Positions 25,893 to 35,135 of a stretch of 64,000 nucleotides of DNA are shown piece after piece. Location: assembly GCF_030486595.1 (NCBI RefSeq), contig NZ_JAUJZH010000031.1:24236-88235 (forward strand), read 5' to 3'. Made by a program: the position numbers and the translations under genes. The notes beneath the pieces were generated by a model. That model saw only the letters and a list, made by a program, of their open reading frames with translations, did no database searches and was not told the DNA's origin. Origin of the DNA: Variovorax ginsengisoli (lineage in GTDB: Bacteria > Pseudomonadota > Gammaproteobacteria > Burkholderiales > Burkholderiaceae_C). Numbering within the stretch: the first letter of the stretch is position 1; each line of letters starts with the position of its first letter.

Positions 25893-26770
25893 GCGCTGCC
25901 TCCTTCCAGTCCCAGCGTGGCGCGCGCCTCGCGCGCCGAAGCCACCTCGCCGCCCAGGCTCACGATGATGTCCCTGGCCTTGGCCACCAGCTGCGCGTTG
26001 CTTTCGGCCAGCACGCCGCGCTCGAGGTAGATGTTGTCTTCCATGCCGACCCGCACGTGGCCGCCCATGAGCCAGGCTTGCGCGACGATCGGGAACTCCA
26101 TGCGGCCGATGCCGAAGGCGCTCCAGAAGGCGCCGCGCGGCAGCATGTTGCGGGCATAGAGCAGCGTCTCGGGTGTCGGCGCGAAGCCGTACTTCACGCC
26201 GAGGACGAAGGTCCACATGGCGGGGCCTTCGAGCGTGCCGTCGGCGATCAGGTCGAGCGCCAGGTTGATGTCGCCCGAGTCGAAGATCTCGAGCTCGGGC
26301 TTGACGCCCGCCTCGCGGATCACGCGGGCCATGCGGCGCACGTTCTTCGGCGTGTTCATGACGACGTCGGGCCCGGAGTTCATCGTGTTGAGGTCCAGCG
26401 AGCAGACGTCGGGCTTGATCAGCGCGATGTGCTCGACCCGCTTCTCGGGCGGCAGCAGCGTGCTGCCCGGCGCGGCGACCTTCGGGTCGTCCTCGCTCGG
26501 AATGAAGCGGCCGCCGGGGCCGGTGGTCAGGTTGATGATGAGCTCGCGGTTCTGGCGCCGGATGCGGTCGACCACGTCGCGGTAGAGGTCGACCTGCATC
26601 GACGGCTTGCCGGTCTCGGGGTCGCGCACGTGGATGTGGACCTGGCCGGCGCCGGCCTCGGCCGCGGCCAGGCATTCGTCGGCGATCTGCGCCGGCGTGA
26701 TCGGCAGGTGCGGCGTCTGCTCGGGCTTCACGAGGTTGCCGGTGACTGCGCAGGTGATCAGCGTCTTCAC
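25889..26770 (-). CDS. BKACE beta-keto acid cleavage enzyme (DUF849)
   Basis: 293 aa. The TIM barrel begins MKTLITCAVTGNLVKPEQTPH. Zinc ligands are visible: His45 and His47 in QVHIHVRDPETG, and Glu244 in VGMEDNIYL; the fourth is near the N-terminus. LTTGPGGRF and LEIFDSGDINLA are further family motifs. BKACE enzymes condense a beta-keto acid with acetyl-CoA and split it to acetoacetate and a shorter acyl-CoA. Its place between SDR and MDR genes in an intradiol dioxygenase operon suggests a ring-derived beta-keto acid such as 3-oxoadipate or a homologue. Substrate is inferred. Confidence 0.9.
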   Translation of the reverse strand: MKTLITCAVTGNLVKPEQTPHLPITPAQIADECLAAAEAGAGQVHIHVRDPETGKPSMQVDLYRDVVDRIRRQNRELIINLTTGPGGRFIPSEDDPKVAAPGSTLLPPEKRVEHIALIKPDVCSLDLNTMNSGPDVVMNTPKNVRRMARVIREAGVKPELEIFDSGDINLALDLIADGTLEGPAMWTFVLGVKYGFAPTPETLLYARNMLPRGAFWSAFGIGRMEFPIVAQAWLMGGHVRVGMEDNIYLERGVLAESNAQLVAKARDIIVSLGGEVASAREARATLGLEGGSA

Positions 26771-27531
26771 AGGTGCCGCCCTCCATCGACCACGATGCGG
26801 GTGCCGGTCACGAAGCGCAAGGTGGTCGCCAGCGCTTCGATGGTGGCGGCCACGTCCTCCGGCCGGCCGATGCGGCCCAGCGGGGTGGTGGCGGCCATCT
26901 TGTCCGCGAACTCGGCGCCACGGCCCGGCACGAACCCCGACTCGACCGCGCCCGGCGACACCGAGACCACGCGCACGGCGGGCGCCAGGGCCTTGGCCAG
27001 TGCATCGCCGACGACGTCGAGCCCGGCCTTGGCCGCGACATAGGCCAGGTTGCTGCCGACGCCGGTGAAGCCGGCGATCGACGAGACGTTGACCACCAGC
27101 CCGTCGCCGCTGGCCTTGAGCATCGGCGCGAAGGCGCGGATGGTGGCGAACACGCCGCGGAAGTTGGCGCGCAGCAGCTCGTCGATCAGTTCGTCGGTCA
27201 AGGCATCGAGGTCGGCCGCGGGCACAGGCTGCGTGTGGCCGGCACTGTTGACCAGGATGTCGCAGCGTCCGTAGCTCGCCTGGACGGCGGCGGCGGCGCG
27301 CTGCAGGCTGGGCGTGTCGACGATGTCCGCGCGCAGCGCCGAATGGCGCTGCCCGTCGGCATGCGGCAAGGCGGCGGCGCGGGCGTCGGCGTCCTCGCCC
27401 TTGCGGTGCACCAGCACGCAGCTGGCGCCGAGCGCGGCGAGCCGGCGTGCGCTCGCATGGCCGATGGCGCCGAGGCCGCCGGTGATGACGGCGACCTTGC
27501 CGTCGAGTCGGGAGGTGGGATCAAAACTCAT
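26767..27531 (-). CDS. SDR family dehydrogenase of the dioxygenase operon
   Basis: 254 aa. NAD(P) motif AVITGGLGAIGHASARRL, then ILVNSAGHTQPV, VNVSSIAGFTGVGSN and catalytic YVAAK. VSPGAVESGFVPGRG and a C-terminal VTGTRIVVDGGRHL complete the fold. VLVHRKGEDAD after beta-2 carries basic residues and suggests NADP use. The stop overlaps the BKACE start by 4 nt and the dioxygenase lies 42 nt upstream. Possible jobs: dehydrogenation of a diol to the catecholic dioxygenase substrate, or reduction of a ring-cleavage intermediate. Confidence 0.83.
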   Translation of the reverse strand: MSFDPTSRLDGKVAVITGGLGAIGHASARRLAALGASCVLVHRKGEDADARAAALPHADGQRHSALRADIVDTPSLQRAAAAVQASYGRCDILVNSAGHTQPVPAADLDALTDELIDELLRANFRGVFATIRAFAPMLKASGDGLVVNVSSIAGFTGVGSNLAYVAAKAGLDVVGDALAKALAPAVRVVSVSPGAVESGFVPGRGAEFADKMAATTPLGRIGRPEDVAATIEALATTLRFVTGTRIVVDGGRHL

Positions 27532-27573
27532 GGGGTGTCCAAGGGAAAGGTTGAAGGCGATCGATCGAGGTGT

Positions 27574-28440
27574 TCATGGAATCGGCGGGCGCGGGAACTT
27601 CATCTCGCCGGGCTCCAGCACGAAGTCGTACTGCAAGGTCGCGTGGCCGCCGCCCTGCTGGGGTTCGAAGCGGCCGATCAGCCGGCGCGTCACGCCGAAC
27701 ACCGGGTCGCTCTCGAGGTTCTCGTCGTCGTCCGCGAAGACCTGCGTGACGAGCACCTTGTGGCCCGGCTTGCTGACCATGAAATGCAGGTGCGCCGGCC
27801 GGTTGGGATGCCGCAGCTGGGCCCGCAGCAGGTCGCCGCAGGGGCCGTCGGTCGGCACCGGATAGCCGGCCGGCCGGACGCTGCGGAAATGGAAGCGGCC
27901 CTCGGCATCGGTCCTGAAGCGGCCGCGCAGGTTCATGTCCTGCTGCGCCGGGTCCTGGTTCTCGTAGAGGCCGACCGGCGAGGCCTGCCAGACATCGAGG
28001 GTGGCGTCCGCCACCGGACGGCCGGCGGTGTCGCGCACGGTGCCGGCGACCTCGAGCGGAACGCCGGGCGTCTCCGAGCGCGCGATGCTCTCGCCGCCAT
28101 CGCAGAACGGCGCGTTGGCGCGCCAGAACGGACCCAGCAGCGCGGCCGGCGACTCGCCCTGCGGGTCCTGGTTGTTCTGCAAGGCCACCAGGGTGGACAC
28201 GCCCAGCAGGTCGGCCGCCAGCACGACCTCGTTCTTGGTCTCGCCGCTGGCCTGGCCGATCGCGACCAGGAATTCGAGCGCGCGCTCGAACTCGTCCTCG
28301 GTCAGCTCGACCTCGCGCACGAAGGCGTGCAGGTGGCGGGTCAGGGCGGCCATCACGCTGCGCAGGCGCGGGTCGGGCGTGCGCTCCATCGCCTGGAGGG
28401 TGATCTGCAGCACGGATTCGGGGGTGGTCACGATGTTCAT
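27574..28440 (-). CDS. Intradiol ring-cleavage dioxygenase (hydroxyquinol/catechol 1,2-type)
   Basis: 288 aa. The helical N-terminal dimer domain (residues 1-100) precedes LLGPFWRANAP and the catalytic beta-sandwich. All four Fe(III) ligands are visible: Tyr159 (GLYENQD), Tyr193 (PAGYPVPTDGP), and His217 and His219 (RPAHLHFMV), with the 24-residue Tyr-His spacing of the family. DMNLRGRF and the long N-domain resemble hydroxyquinol 1,2-dioxygenases more than protocatechuate enzymes. It opens a catecholic ring between the hydroxyls to give a cis,cis-muconate or maleylacetate. First gene of the operon, with a LacI operator 18 nt before its start. Confidence 0.9.
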   Translation of the reverse strand: MNIVTTPESVLQITLQAMERTPDPRLRSVMAALTRHLHAFVREVELTEDEFERALEFLVAIGQASGETKNEVVLAADLLGVSTLVALQNNQDPQGESPAALLGPFWRANAPFCDGGESIARSETPGVPLEVAGTVRDTAGRPVADATLDVWQASPVGLYENQDPAQQDMNLRGRFRTDAEGRFHFRSVRPAGYPVPTDGPCGDLLRAQLRHPNRPAHLHFMVSKPGHKVLVTQVFADDDENLESDPVFGVTRRLIGRFEPQQGGGHATLQYDFVLEPGEMKFPRPPIP

Positions 28441-28457
28441 GGGGTGTCTGGCCTTTA

Positions 28458-28471
28458 TGCAAACGTTTGCA
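28458..28471. promoter_or_regulatory. LacI-family operator O1 (perfect palindrome)
   Basis: TGCAAACGTTTGCA is a perfect 14-bp palindrome with the central CG step typical of LacI-family sites. It sits 18-31 nt upstream of the dioxygenase ATG on the minus strand, where binding would block transcription of that operon. Confidence 0.85.
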
Positions 28472-28557
28472 AATTATTCCTCCATTTCTCGGAAAAGTAA
28501 AATCCGCATATCCATTCCCTCATCGTGGAAAATCGCCGGGTTGTCCCGATTCGGGCA

Positions 28558-28571
28558 TTCAATCGTTTGCA
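28558..28571. promoter_or_regulatory. LacI-family operator O2 (12 of 14 match to O1)
   Basis: TTCAATCGTTTGCA matches the O1 palindrome at 12 of 14 positions, keeping the CGTTTGCA half. It ends 4 nt before the regulator ATG at 28575 and is centred 100 bp from O1, so autoregulation and looping are both possible. Confidence 0.65.
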
Positions 28572-28574
28572 TCC

Positions 28575-29606
28575 ATGAACCCCCAACCCTCGTCCACCGT
28601 CACCATCCGCGATGTCGCGCTGGCCGCCGGCGTGCATGTCTCGACGGTCTCGCGCGCGCTCAATCCGGACAAGCGCAGCCTGATCAGCGCCGAGGTGCTG
28701 AAGGTGGTCGAGGAGGCCGCGCGCAAGCTCGGCTACCGGCCCAACCGCGCGGCGTCGGCGCTGCGGACCGGCCGCACCCACACCATCGGGGTGCTGGTGC
28801 CCGACATCACCAACCCGGTGTTCCCGCCGATCCTGCAGGGCATCGAGGCCAGCGCGGCGGCGCGCGGCTACTTCGTCTTCGTGACGAACGTGGTCGACCA
28901 TGCCCTGGCGCGCCCGATCGTCGAGCGGATGCTGGCGCAGCGGGTCGACGGACTGGTGCTGGCGATCGCCACCCGCGACGACCCGCTGGTCGACTACATC
29001 GGCAAGGCCGGCCTGCAGGCGGTGCTGGTCAACCGGGCCGACGAGACCGGGCGCCTGCCCGCGGTGGTGAGCGACGACCGGCTGGCAATGAAGCTGGCGG
29101 TCGATCACCTGGTGTCGCTGGGCCATCGCCGCATCGCCCACCTGGCCGGCCCGCAGAACGTGCCGACCGGCGTCGGCCGGCGCCAGGGCGTCGAGCAGGC
29201 ACTGCGCGACCGCGGACTCGAACTGGCCAGCGTCGAGGAATGCGAGGGCTACAGCCGCGAGGCCGGCCGCGCCGCCATGCAGCGGCTGCTCGATGTCTAC
29301 GAACGGCCGCAGGCCGTGGTGTGCTGCAACGACCTGGTCGCCCTCGGCGCCTACGATGTGCTGCGCGAGCGCGGCATCCGCGTGCCGCAGGACATCTCGA
29401 TCACGGGCCACAACGACATGCCGCTGGTCGACATGGTCAACCCGCCGCTCACCACCATCCGGCTGCCGCACCGCGAGCTCGGCTGGCGCGCCGCCGAGAT
29501 GCTGTTCGACGGCATCGAGGGCCGGGCGCCGTCGGCCTTCACAGTGGTGCTGCGGCCGGAACTGGTGGTGCGCGAGTCGACGCGAGACGTTGCTGGCGAG
29601 CTCTGA
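28575..29606 (+). CDS. LacI-family transcriptional regulator
   Basis: 343 aa from the ATG at 28575; an earlier in-frame ATG at 28467 lies inside the operator region. The HTH reads TIRDVALAAGVHVSTVSRALN (residues about 8-28), followed by the hinge region GYRPNRAASALRTGRTHTIGVLVPDITNPVFPP. The periplasmic-binding-like effector domain includes SLGHRRIAHLAGP and PQAVVCCNDLVALGAYDVLRERGIRVPQDISITGHND. It is divergent from the intradiol dioxygenase operon and flanked by two matching palindromes. It most likely represses that operon until an aromatic-derived ligand binds. Confidence 0.92.
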   Translation: MNPQPSSTVTIRDVALAAGVHVSTVSRALNPDKRSLISAEVLKVVEEAARKLGYRPNRAASALRTGRTHTIGVLVPDITNPVFPPILQGIEASAAARGYFVFVTNVVDHALARPIVERMLAQRVDGLVLAIATRDDPLVDYIGKAGLQAVLVNRADETGRLPAVVSDDRLAMKLAVDHLVSLGHRRIAHLAGPQNVPTGVGRRQGVEQALRDRGLELASVEECEGYSREAGRAAMQRLLDVYERPQAVVCCNDLVALGAYDVLRERGIRVPQDISITGHNDMPLVDMVNPPLTTIRLPHRELGWRAAEMLFDGIEGRAPSAFTVVLRPELVVRESTRDVAGEL

Positions 29607-29655
29607 GGACTGGGGGGCGTACCGAGGACCCCGTTTCCATCCCGCATCAAATGTC

Positions 29656-29673
29656 CCATTGACAGAACAATGG
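29656..29673. promoter_or_regulatory. Inverted repeat before the HutC-type regulator
   Basis: CCATTG-N6-CAATGG is a perfect inverted repeat covering TTGACA (29659-29664), a good -35 hexamer. It lies 22 nt before the regulator start, so it is a likely autoregulatory operator. Confidence 0.55.
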
Positions 29674-29694
29674 AAGTGCCCAACCATCGCGGGC

Positions 29695-30486
29695 ATGTCG
29701 CAGATGCCTTTGCCGAAGTACCACCAGATCTATCTGGTGCTGCGCGAGCAACTCGAAGAAGGGCGCTTCGCCGACGGCCTGCCCGGTGAACTGGCTCTGA
29801 TGGAGCAGTTCGGCGTCGCCCGCGTCACGGTGCGGCGGGCCCTTGGCCAGTTGTCGTCCGAGGGCCTGATCTCGCGCAACCCAGGCCGGCGCACGCGCCC
29901 GGTGCCGCCGGCACTGAGCGGCGAGCCACGTGCGGCCGACGGCATGGCGCGCGCCAACCTGCGCGGCCTGCTCGAGAACCTGGTCACGATGGGCCTGCAC
30001 ACCTCGGTCAAGGTGATCGACGTGGCGACCATCTCGGCCTCGACCCAGGTCGCCGACGCCCTGCAGCTCCAGCTCGGCGACGCGGTGCAGAAGGCGGTGC
30101 GCGTGCGTTCGACGCGCGAGGGGCCGCTGTCGCACATCACGACCTACGTGCCGAACGACATCGCGCGCAAGTTCGGCCGCCGCGAACTGGCCAAGAAACC
30201 GATCCTGGTGCTGCTCGAAGAGTCCGGCGTCAAGGTCGGCCGCGCGCACCAGACCATCACGGCGCGGCTGGCCGACAACGTGCTTGCGGAGCACCTCGAA
30301 GTCTCGGTCGGCTCGGCCCTGCTGGCCGTGCGCCGCCTCATCTACGACGAAGCCGAGCGCCCGGTGCAGTGGCTGCACGGCTTCTACCGGCCCGATCGCT
30401 ACACCTACGAGATGCAACTGTCGCGCGTCGGCAGCATCGACGCCAAGGTGTGGGTCAGCAAAGACGTGTCAGCCCAGTTCAACTGA
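29695..30486 (+). CDS. GntR/HutC-family transcriptional regulator (UTRA domain)
   Basis: 263 aa from the ATG at 29695. The N-terminal winged HTH reads PKYHQIYLVLREQLEEGRF, GELALMEQFGVARVTVRRALGQLSSEGLISRNPGRRT. The C-terminal UTRA ligand domain shows AVRVRSTREGPLSHITTYVP and RRLIYDEAERPVQWLHGFYRPDRYTYEMQL. It heads the long rightward LIV/LeuCD/HyuAB gene string and is separated from it by 17 nt, so it is probably the pathway-specific regulator and part of the same transcript. Confidence 0.9.
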   Translation: MSQMPLPKYHQIYLVLREQLEEGRFADGLPGELALMEQFGVARVTVRRALGQLSSEGLISRNPGRRTRPVPPALSGEPRAADGMARANLRGLLENLVTMGLHTSVKVIDVATISASTQVADALQLQLGDAVQKAVRVRSTREGPLSHITTYVPNDIARKFGRRELAKKPILVLLEESGVKVGRAHQTITARLADNVLAEHLEVSVGSALLAVRRLIYDEAERPVQWLHGFYRPDRYTYEMQLSRVGSIDAKVWVSKDVSAQFN

Positions 30487-30503
30487 AGATAAAGGAAAGC
30501 ACC

Positions 30504-31724
30504 ATGCCCCATCGCTTCGATCGCCCGGACCGCCGCCGCTTCATGTCGCAGTCCGCCGCCGTGGCCTCCGCCATCGCCTTCCCGCTGGTGGCCGGCGCCC
30601 AGCCCAAGCCGATCAAGGTCGGGGTGCTGCATCCCGTGACCGGCGCACTCGCCTATTCGGGCCAGCAGTGCCGGCTCGGTGCGCTGATGGCGATCGAGGA
30701 CATCAACAAGGCCGGCGGCATCAAGTCGCTGGGCGGCGCCAAGATCGAGGCCTTGCTCGGCGACGCCCAATCGCAGCCCCAGGCCGGCGCCGCCGAGGTC
30801 GAGAAGATGAACGAGGCCGGCGTGTCGGCCATCGTCGGCGCCTTCGCGTCGGCGATCTGCCTGGCCACCACGCAGGCCGCGGCCAAGTACAACCTGCCGC
30901 ACGTGGTCGATGTCGGGGTGGCCGACCAGATTGTCGAGCGCGGCCTCAAGAACACCTTCCGCTTCGGCCCCGGCTACAAGAAGTCGACCGAGGTCGCGAT
31001 GGCCAACCTGCTGGTGCTCAACAAGGCCGCGGGCAATCCGGCCAAGACGGTGATGATCATCCACGAGGACTCGCTGTTCGGCTCCGGCACGGCGGCGCTG
31101 CTGTCGCGCGAGCTGCCGGGCTACGGCTTCGAGGTGAAGGAGGTCGTGAAGCACGCCAACCCGACGCGCGACTTCAACAACATCGTGCTGCGCATGAAGT
31201 CGATCAACCCCGACATCGTGATCCCGGCCAACTACTACAACGAGTACGCGCTGCTGGTGCGCACCATGCAGCAGCAGAAGGTGCAGCCGAAGGCGATCTT
31301 CTCGGTGCTCGGCGGCGCGGCATCGAGCTACAAGTTCGTCAAGGAGTTTCCGGACGCAGCCAACGGCATCATCGACTGCAACCACTGGTTCAACCCGAAG
31401 GACAAGCGCTCGGCCGAACTGCGCAAGCGGGTCGAGGCCCAGGGCCAGTTCTTCAGCTACGAGGTCTTCATGACCTACACCGCGATGATGCTGCTGGCCG
31501 ACGCGCTGGAGCGCGCCAAGTCGAGCGATCGCGCCGCCATCATCGACGCGCTGGAGAAGAGCACCTTCTCGAACCACATCATGCCGTACAGCCCGACAAA
31601 GTTCGTCAACGGCCAGAACGAGGGCGCGCAGCCACTGATGACGCAGGTCGTGAAGAACGACATCAAGGTCATCATCCCGCGCGAGTTCCGTGAGGTCGAA
31701 CCCATGTTCCCCTTGAACGCCTGA
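30504..31724 (+). CDS. LIV-type ABC transporter substrate-binding protein
   Basis: 406 aa. The N-terminus MPHRFDRPDRRRFMSQSAAV followed by a hydrophobic stretch to about VAGA has a twin-arginine motif, so Tat export is likely. The mature protein begins PIKVGVLHPVTGALAYSGQQ, then EDINKAGGIKSLGG, ALLGDAQSQPQ and NLPHVVDVGVADQIVERG, typical of leucine/amide-binding receptors (Peripla_BP_6). It delivers substrate to the membrane and ATPase subunits encoded directly downstream. Amides, amino acid derivatives and aromatic acids are usual ligands; here an N-heterocycle or amide would fit the enzymes. Confidence 0.92.
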   Translation: MPHRFDRPDRRRFMSQSAAVASAIAFPLVAGAQPKPIKVGVLHPVTGALAYSGQQCRLGALMAIEDINKAGGIKSLGGAKIEALLGDAQSQPQAGAAEVEKMNEAGVSAIVGAFASAICLATTQAAAKYNLPHVVDVGVADQIVERGLKNTFRFGPGYKKSTEVAMANLLVLNKAAGNPAKTVMIIHEDSLFGSGTAALLSRELPGYGFEVKEVVKHANPTRDFNNIVLRMKSINPDIVIPANYYNEYALLVRTMQQQKVQPKAIFSVLGGAASSYKFVKEFPDAANGIIDCNHWFNPKDKRSAELRKRVEAQGQFFSYEVFMTYTAMMLLADALERAKSSDRAAIIDALEKSTFSNHIMPYSPTKFVNGQNEGAQPLMTQVVKNDIKVIIPREFREVEPMFPLNA

Positions 31725-31793
31725 GCGCCTGGTCCAGGCCCGCCAGCTGCCCGGCCGCGCCCCGCGGTGCGGGCAGCCCCACCGAAACCGCCC

Positions 31794-32666
31794 ATGTTCG
31801 ACCCCAGCATCCTCTTCTCGTCCGTCCTGAACGGCCTGACGACCGGCGCGGTCTATGCCCTGATCGCGCTCGGCCTCACCCTGATCTACGGCGTGCTGCA
31901 CATCATCAACTTCGCCCATGGCGCCTCGCTGATGCTGGCCCTCTATGCGGTGTACTTCCTCAAGGAGCGCTGGGGCATCGACCCCTACCTGGCGCTGCCG
32001 ATCGTCATCCCCGGCATGTTCGCGCTCGGCTACGGGCTGCAGCGCCTGGTCATCAACCGCGCAGGCCATGGCAAGGACGAGAACATCCTGTTGGTCACGC
32101 TCGGCATCGCGATCGTGATGGAGAACCTGGCGCTGCTGTTCTTCAAGTCGGACACCCGCAACATCGACACCGCCTACGCGCTCAGCACGGTCGCCATCGG
32201 GCCGGCGATGATCGCGGTGCCCAAGCTGGTGGCCTTCGCCGGGGCACTGGTGGTGTCGGCACTGCTGTTCTGGGTCATGGGGCGCACCGACCTGGGCCGC
32301 GCGATCCGCGCGGTCGCCAAGGAGAAGGAGGGCGCCAAGCTGATGGGCATCGATGTCGACCATGTCTATGCGATGAGTTTCGGCATCGGCTTGGCCTGCC
32401 TCGGCGCCGCCGCCTGCTTCCTGCTGCCGGCCTACTACGTCAATCCGCAGGTGGGCGGCGGCTTCGTGCTGGTGGCCTTCACGATCGTGGTGCTGGGCGG
32501 CATGGGCAGCTTCGTCGGCGCGCTGATCGGCGGCTTCCTGGTCGGCATCGTCGAATCGCTCGGCGGCCTCTACCTGGGCGAATCGCTTGGGCAGATCGGC
32601 ATCTTCGCGATCTTCATCGGGGTCGTGCTGTTTCGCCCGCAGGGCATGTTCGGAGCGAAGGCATGA
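31794..32666 (+). CDS. LIV-type ABC permease, LivH family
   Basis: 290 aa with about eight membrane segments, started at the ATG at 31794 (MFDPSILFSSVLNGLTTGAV). LTLIYGVLHIINFAHGASLML is the LivH signature near the N-terminus. GRAIRAVAKEKEGAKLMGIDVDHVYAMSFG is the cytoplasmic coupling loop that contacts the ATPases. It ends RPQGMFGAKA and overlaps the LivM start by ATGA. Part of the five-gene importer 30504-35110. Confidence 0.93.
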   Translation: MFDPSILFSSVLNGLTTGAVYALIALGLTLIYGVLHIINFAHGASLMLALYAVYFLKERWGIDPYLALPIVIPGMFALGYGLQRLVINRAGHGKDENILLVTLGIAIVMENLALLFFKSDTRNIDTAYALSTVAIGPAMIAVPKLVAFAGALVVSALLFWVMGRTDLGRAIRAVAKEKEGAKLMGIDVDHVYAMSFGIGLACLGAAACFLLPAYYVNPQVGGGFVLVAFTIVVLGGMGSFVGALIGGFLVGIVESLGGLYLGESLGQIGIFAIFIGVVLFRPQGMFGAKA

Positions 32667-33635
32667 GCGGTCCTCGTCAACTCGCGGGCATCGCGCTGTT
32701 CGCCGCGGTGGTGGCCTGCGTGCCGTTGGTCACAGCGTCGGGCGCGACGCTCAATTTCGTGATGATGGCGCTCTACGCCACCTTGATCGCGCAGGCCTGG
32801 AACATCCTCGGCGGCTTCGGCGGCCAGTTCTCCTTCGGCCATGCGCTGTTCTTCGGCAGCGGCGCCTACATCCAGGCCATCGCGCAGCTGCAGGGCGGCC
32901 TCAACGCCTGGGCCGCGCTCGGACTGGCGGTCATCGGTGCCGCGGCGGTCGGCCTGTTCATCGGCGGCTTGAGCTTTCGCTACGGGCTCAAGGGCTCCTA
33001 CTTCGCGCTGGTCACCCTGGCCTTCGCCGAGGTGTTCCGCATCGTCGCGCTCTCGGTGCCTTTCACCGGCGGCGGCGTCGGCCTGATGCTGCCCCTGCGC
33101 GAGGCGCCGTCGAACCTGCAGTTCGCCACCCGCGCCGGCTACCTGTGGGTGGTGCTGGCCTTCGTGGTCGCGGCGCTGCTGGTCACCTGGTGGCTGCGCA
33201 ACGGCCGCTTCGGCGCCTGGCTGCAGGCGGTGCGCGACAACGAGGACGCGGCGCGCGCCGTGGGCGTGAACCCGTTCCGCGTCAAGCTCGGCGCGATCGG
33301 CATCTCGGCCGCCTTCATGGGCGCCGCGGGCGCCTTCTACGTGCAGGTGTTCCAGTACATCGACCCGGGCATCGCCTATGGCCCGTCGACTTCGGTCGAG
33401 GCGCTCGTCGGGGCCATCGTCGGCGGCGTCGGCACCCTGTGGGGGCCGGTGCTGGGTGCGGTGGTGCTGCATCTGCTGGCCGACCTGACGCGCAACCTGT
33501 TCGGCGAGCTGCCGGGCATCAACATGGTGATCTACGGCACGGTGCTGGTGCTGATCGTGATCTTCCTGCCGCGCGGCATCGCCGGCCTGGGGCTCTCGGT
33601 GCGGCAGCTCTGGTCGTCCGCGAAGGGAGGTCCCC

Positions 33636-33643
<8 letters not shown>
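32663..33643 (+). CDS. LIV-type ABC permease, LivM family
   Basis: 326 aa, multi-spanning. QAWNILGGFGGQFSFGHALFFGSGAY is the LivM hallmark, and LQAVRDNEDAARAVGVNPFRVKLGAIGISAAF is the coupling loop. The C-terminus IVIFLPRGIAGLGLSVR is typical. Overlaps LivH by 4 nt and LivG by 8 nt. Second membrane subunit of the importer. Confidence 0.93.
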
Positions 33644-34399
<756 letters not shown>

Positions 34400-34403
<4 letters not shown>

Positions 34404-35110
34404 CCGCGCTGCTGGAAATCAAGGGCCTCCGCGGCGGCTACGGCCGGGTCGAGGTGCTGCGCGGCGTCGACCTCCAGGTGAACGCCGGCGAGATGGTCGC
34501 GCTGCTCGGCAGCAACGGCGCCGGCAAGTCGACCTTGAACAAGATGGTCTGCGGCCTGTGCCCGGCCTGGAGCGGCAGCGTGCGCTTCGACGGCCAGGAC
34601 CTGAGCGGCGCCCACTACCGCGAGGTCGTCAAGGCCGGCCTGATCCAGGTGCCCGAGGGCCGCAAGGTGTTCCCGAACCTCAGCGTGCTGGAGAACCTCG
34701 AGCTGGGCTCCTTCACGCGGGCCCGCGAACGACGGGCCAGCAACCTGGAGAAGGTGTTCGGCATCTTCCCGCGGCTGCGCGAGCGCATCCGCCAGAACGC
34801 CGGCACCATGAGCGGAGGCGAGCAGCAGATGCTGGCCATCGGCCGCGGCCTGATGGCTGAGCCGGTGCTGCTGATCCTCGACGAGCCCTCGCTCGGCCTG
34901 TCGCCGCTGCTGGTCGAAGAGATGTTCACCTTGATCCGGCGCCTGCGCGACGACGGCCTCGCGGTGCTGCTGGTCGAGCAGAACGTCGGCCAGTCGCTGG
35001 AGATCGCCGACCGCGCCTACGTGCTGGAGAACGGCAGCGTTCGCTTCTCGGGCGCGCCGGACGAACTGCTCGGCAGCGACGAACTGCGCCGCGCCTATCT
35101 CGGGCTCTGA
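34400..35110 (+). CDS. LIV-type ABC ATPase, LivF family
   Basis: 236 aa. Walker A GSNGAGKST, VPEGRKVFPNLSVLENLELG, signature TMSGGEQQMLAIGRGL and Walker B LLILDEPSLGLSP are all intact. It ends GSDELRRAYLGL, the usual LivF tail. Overlaps LivG by 4 nt and is followed 25 nt later by a Bug-type receptor, so uptake capacity from two receptor families is clustered here. Confidence 0.94.
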
Positions 35111-35135
35111 GCCAGGGACCCCACAAGGAAAGACC

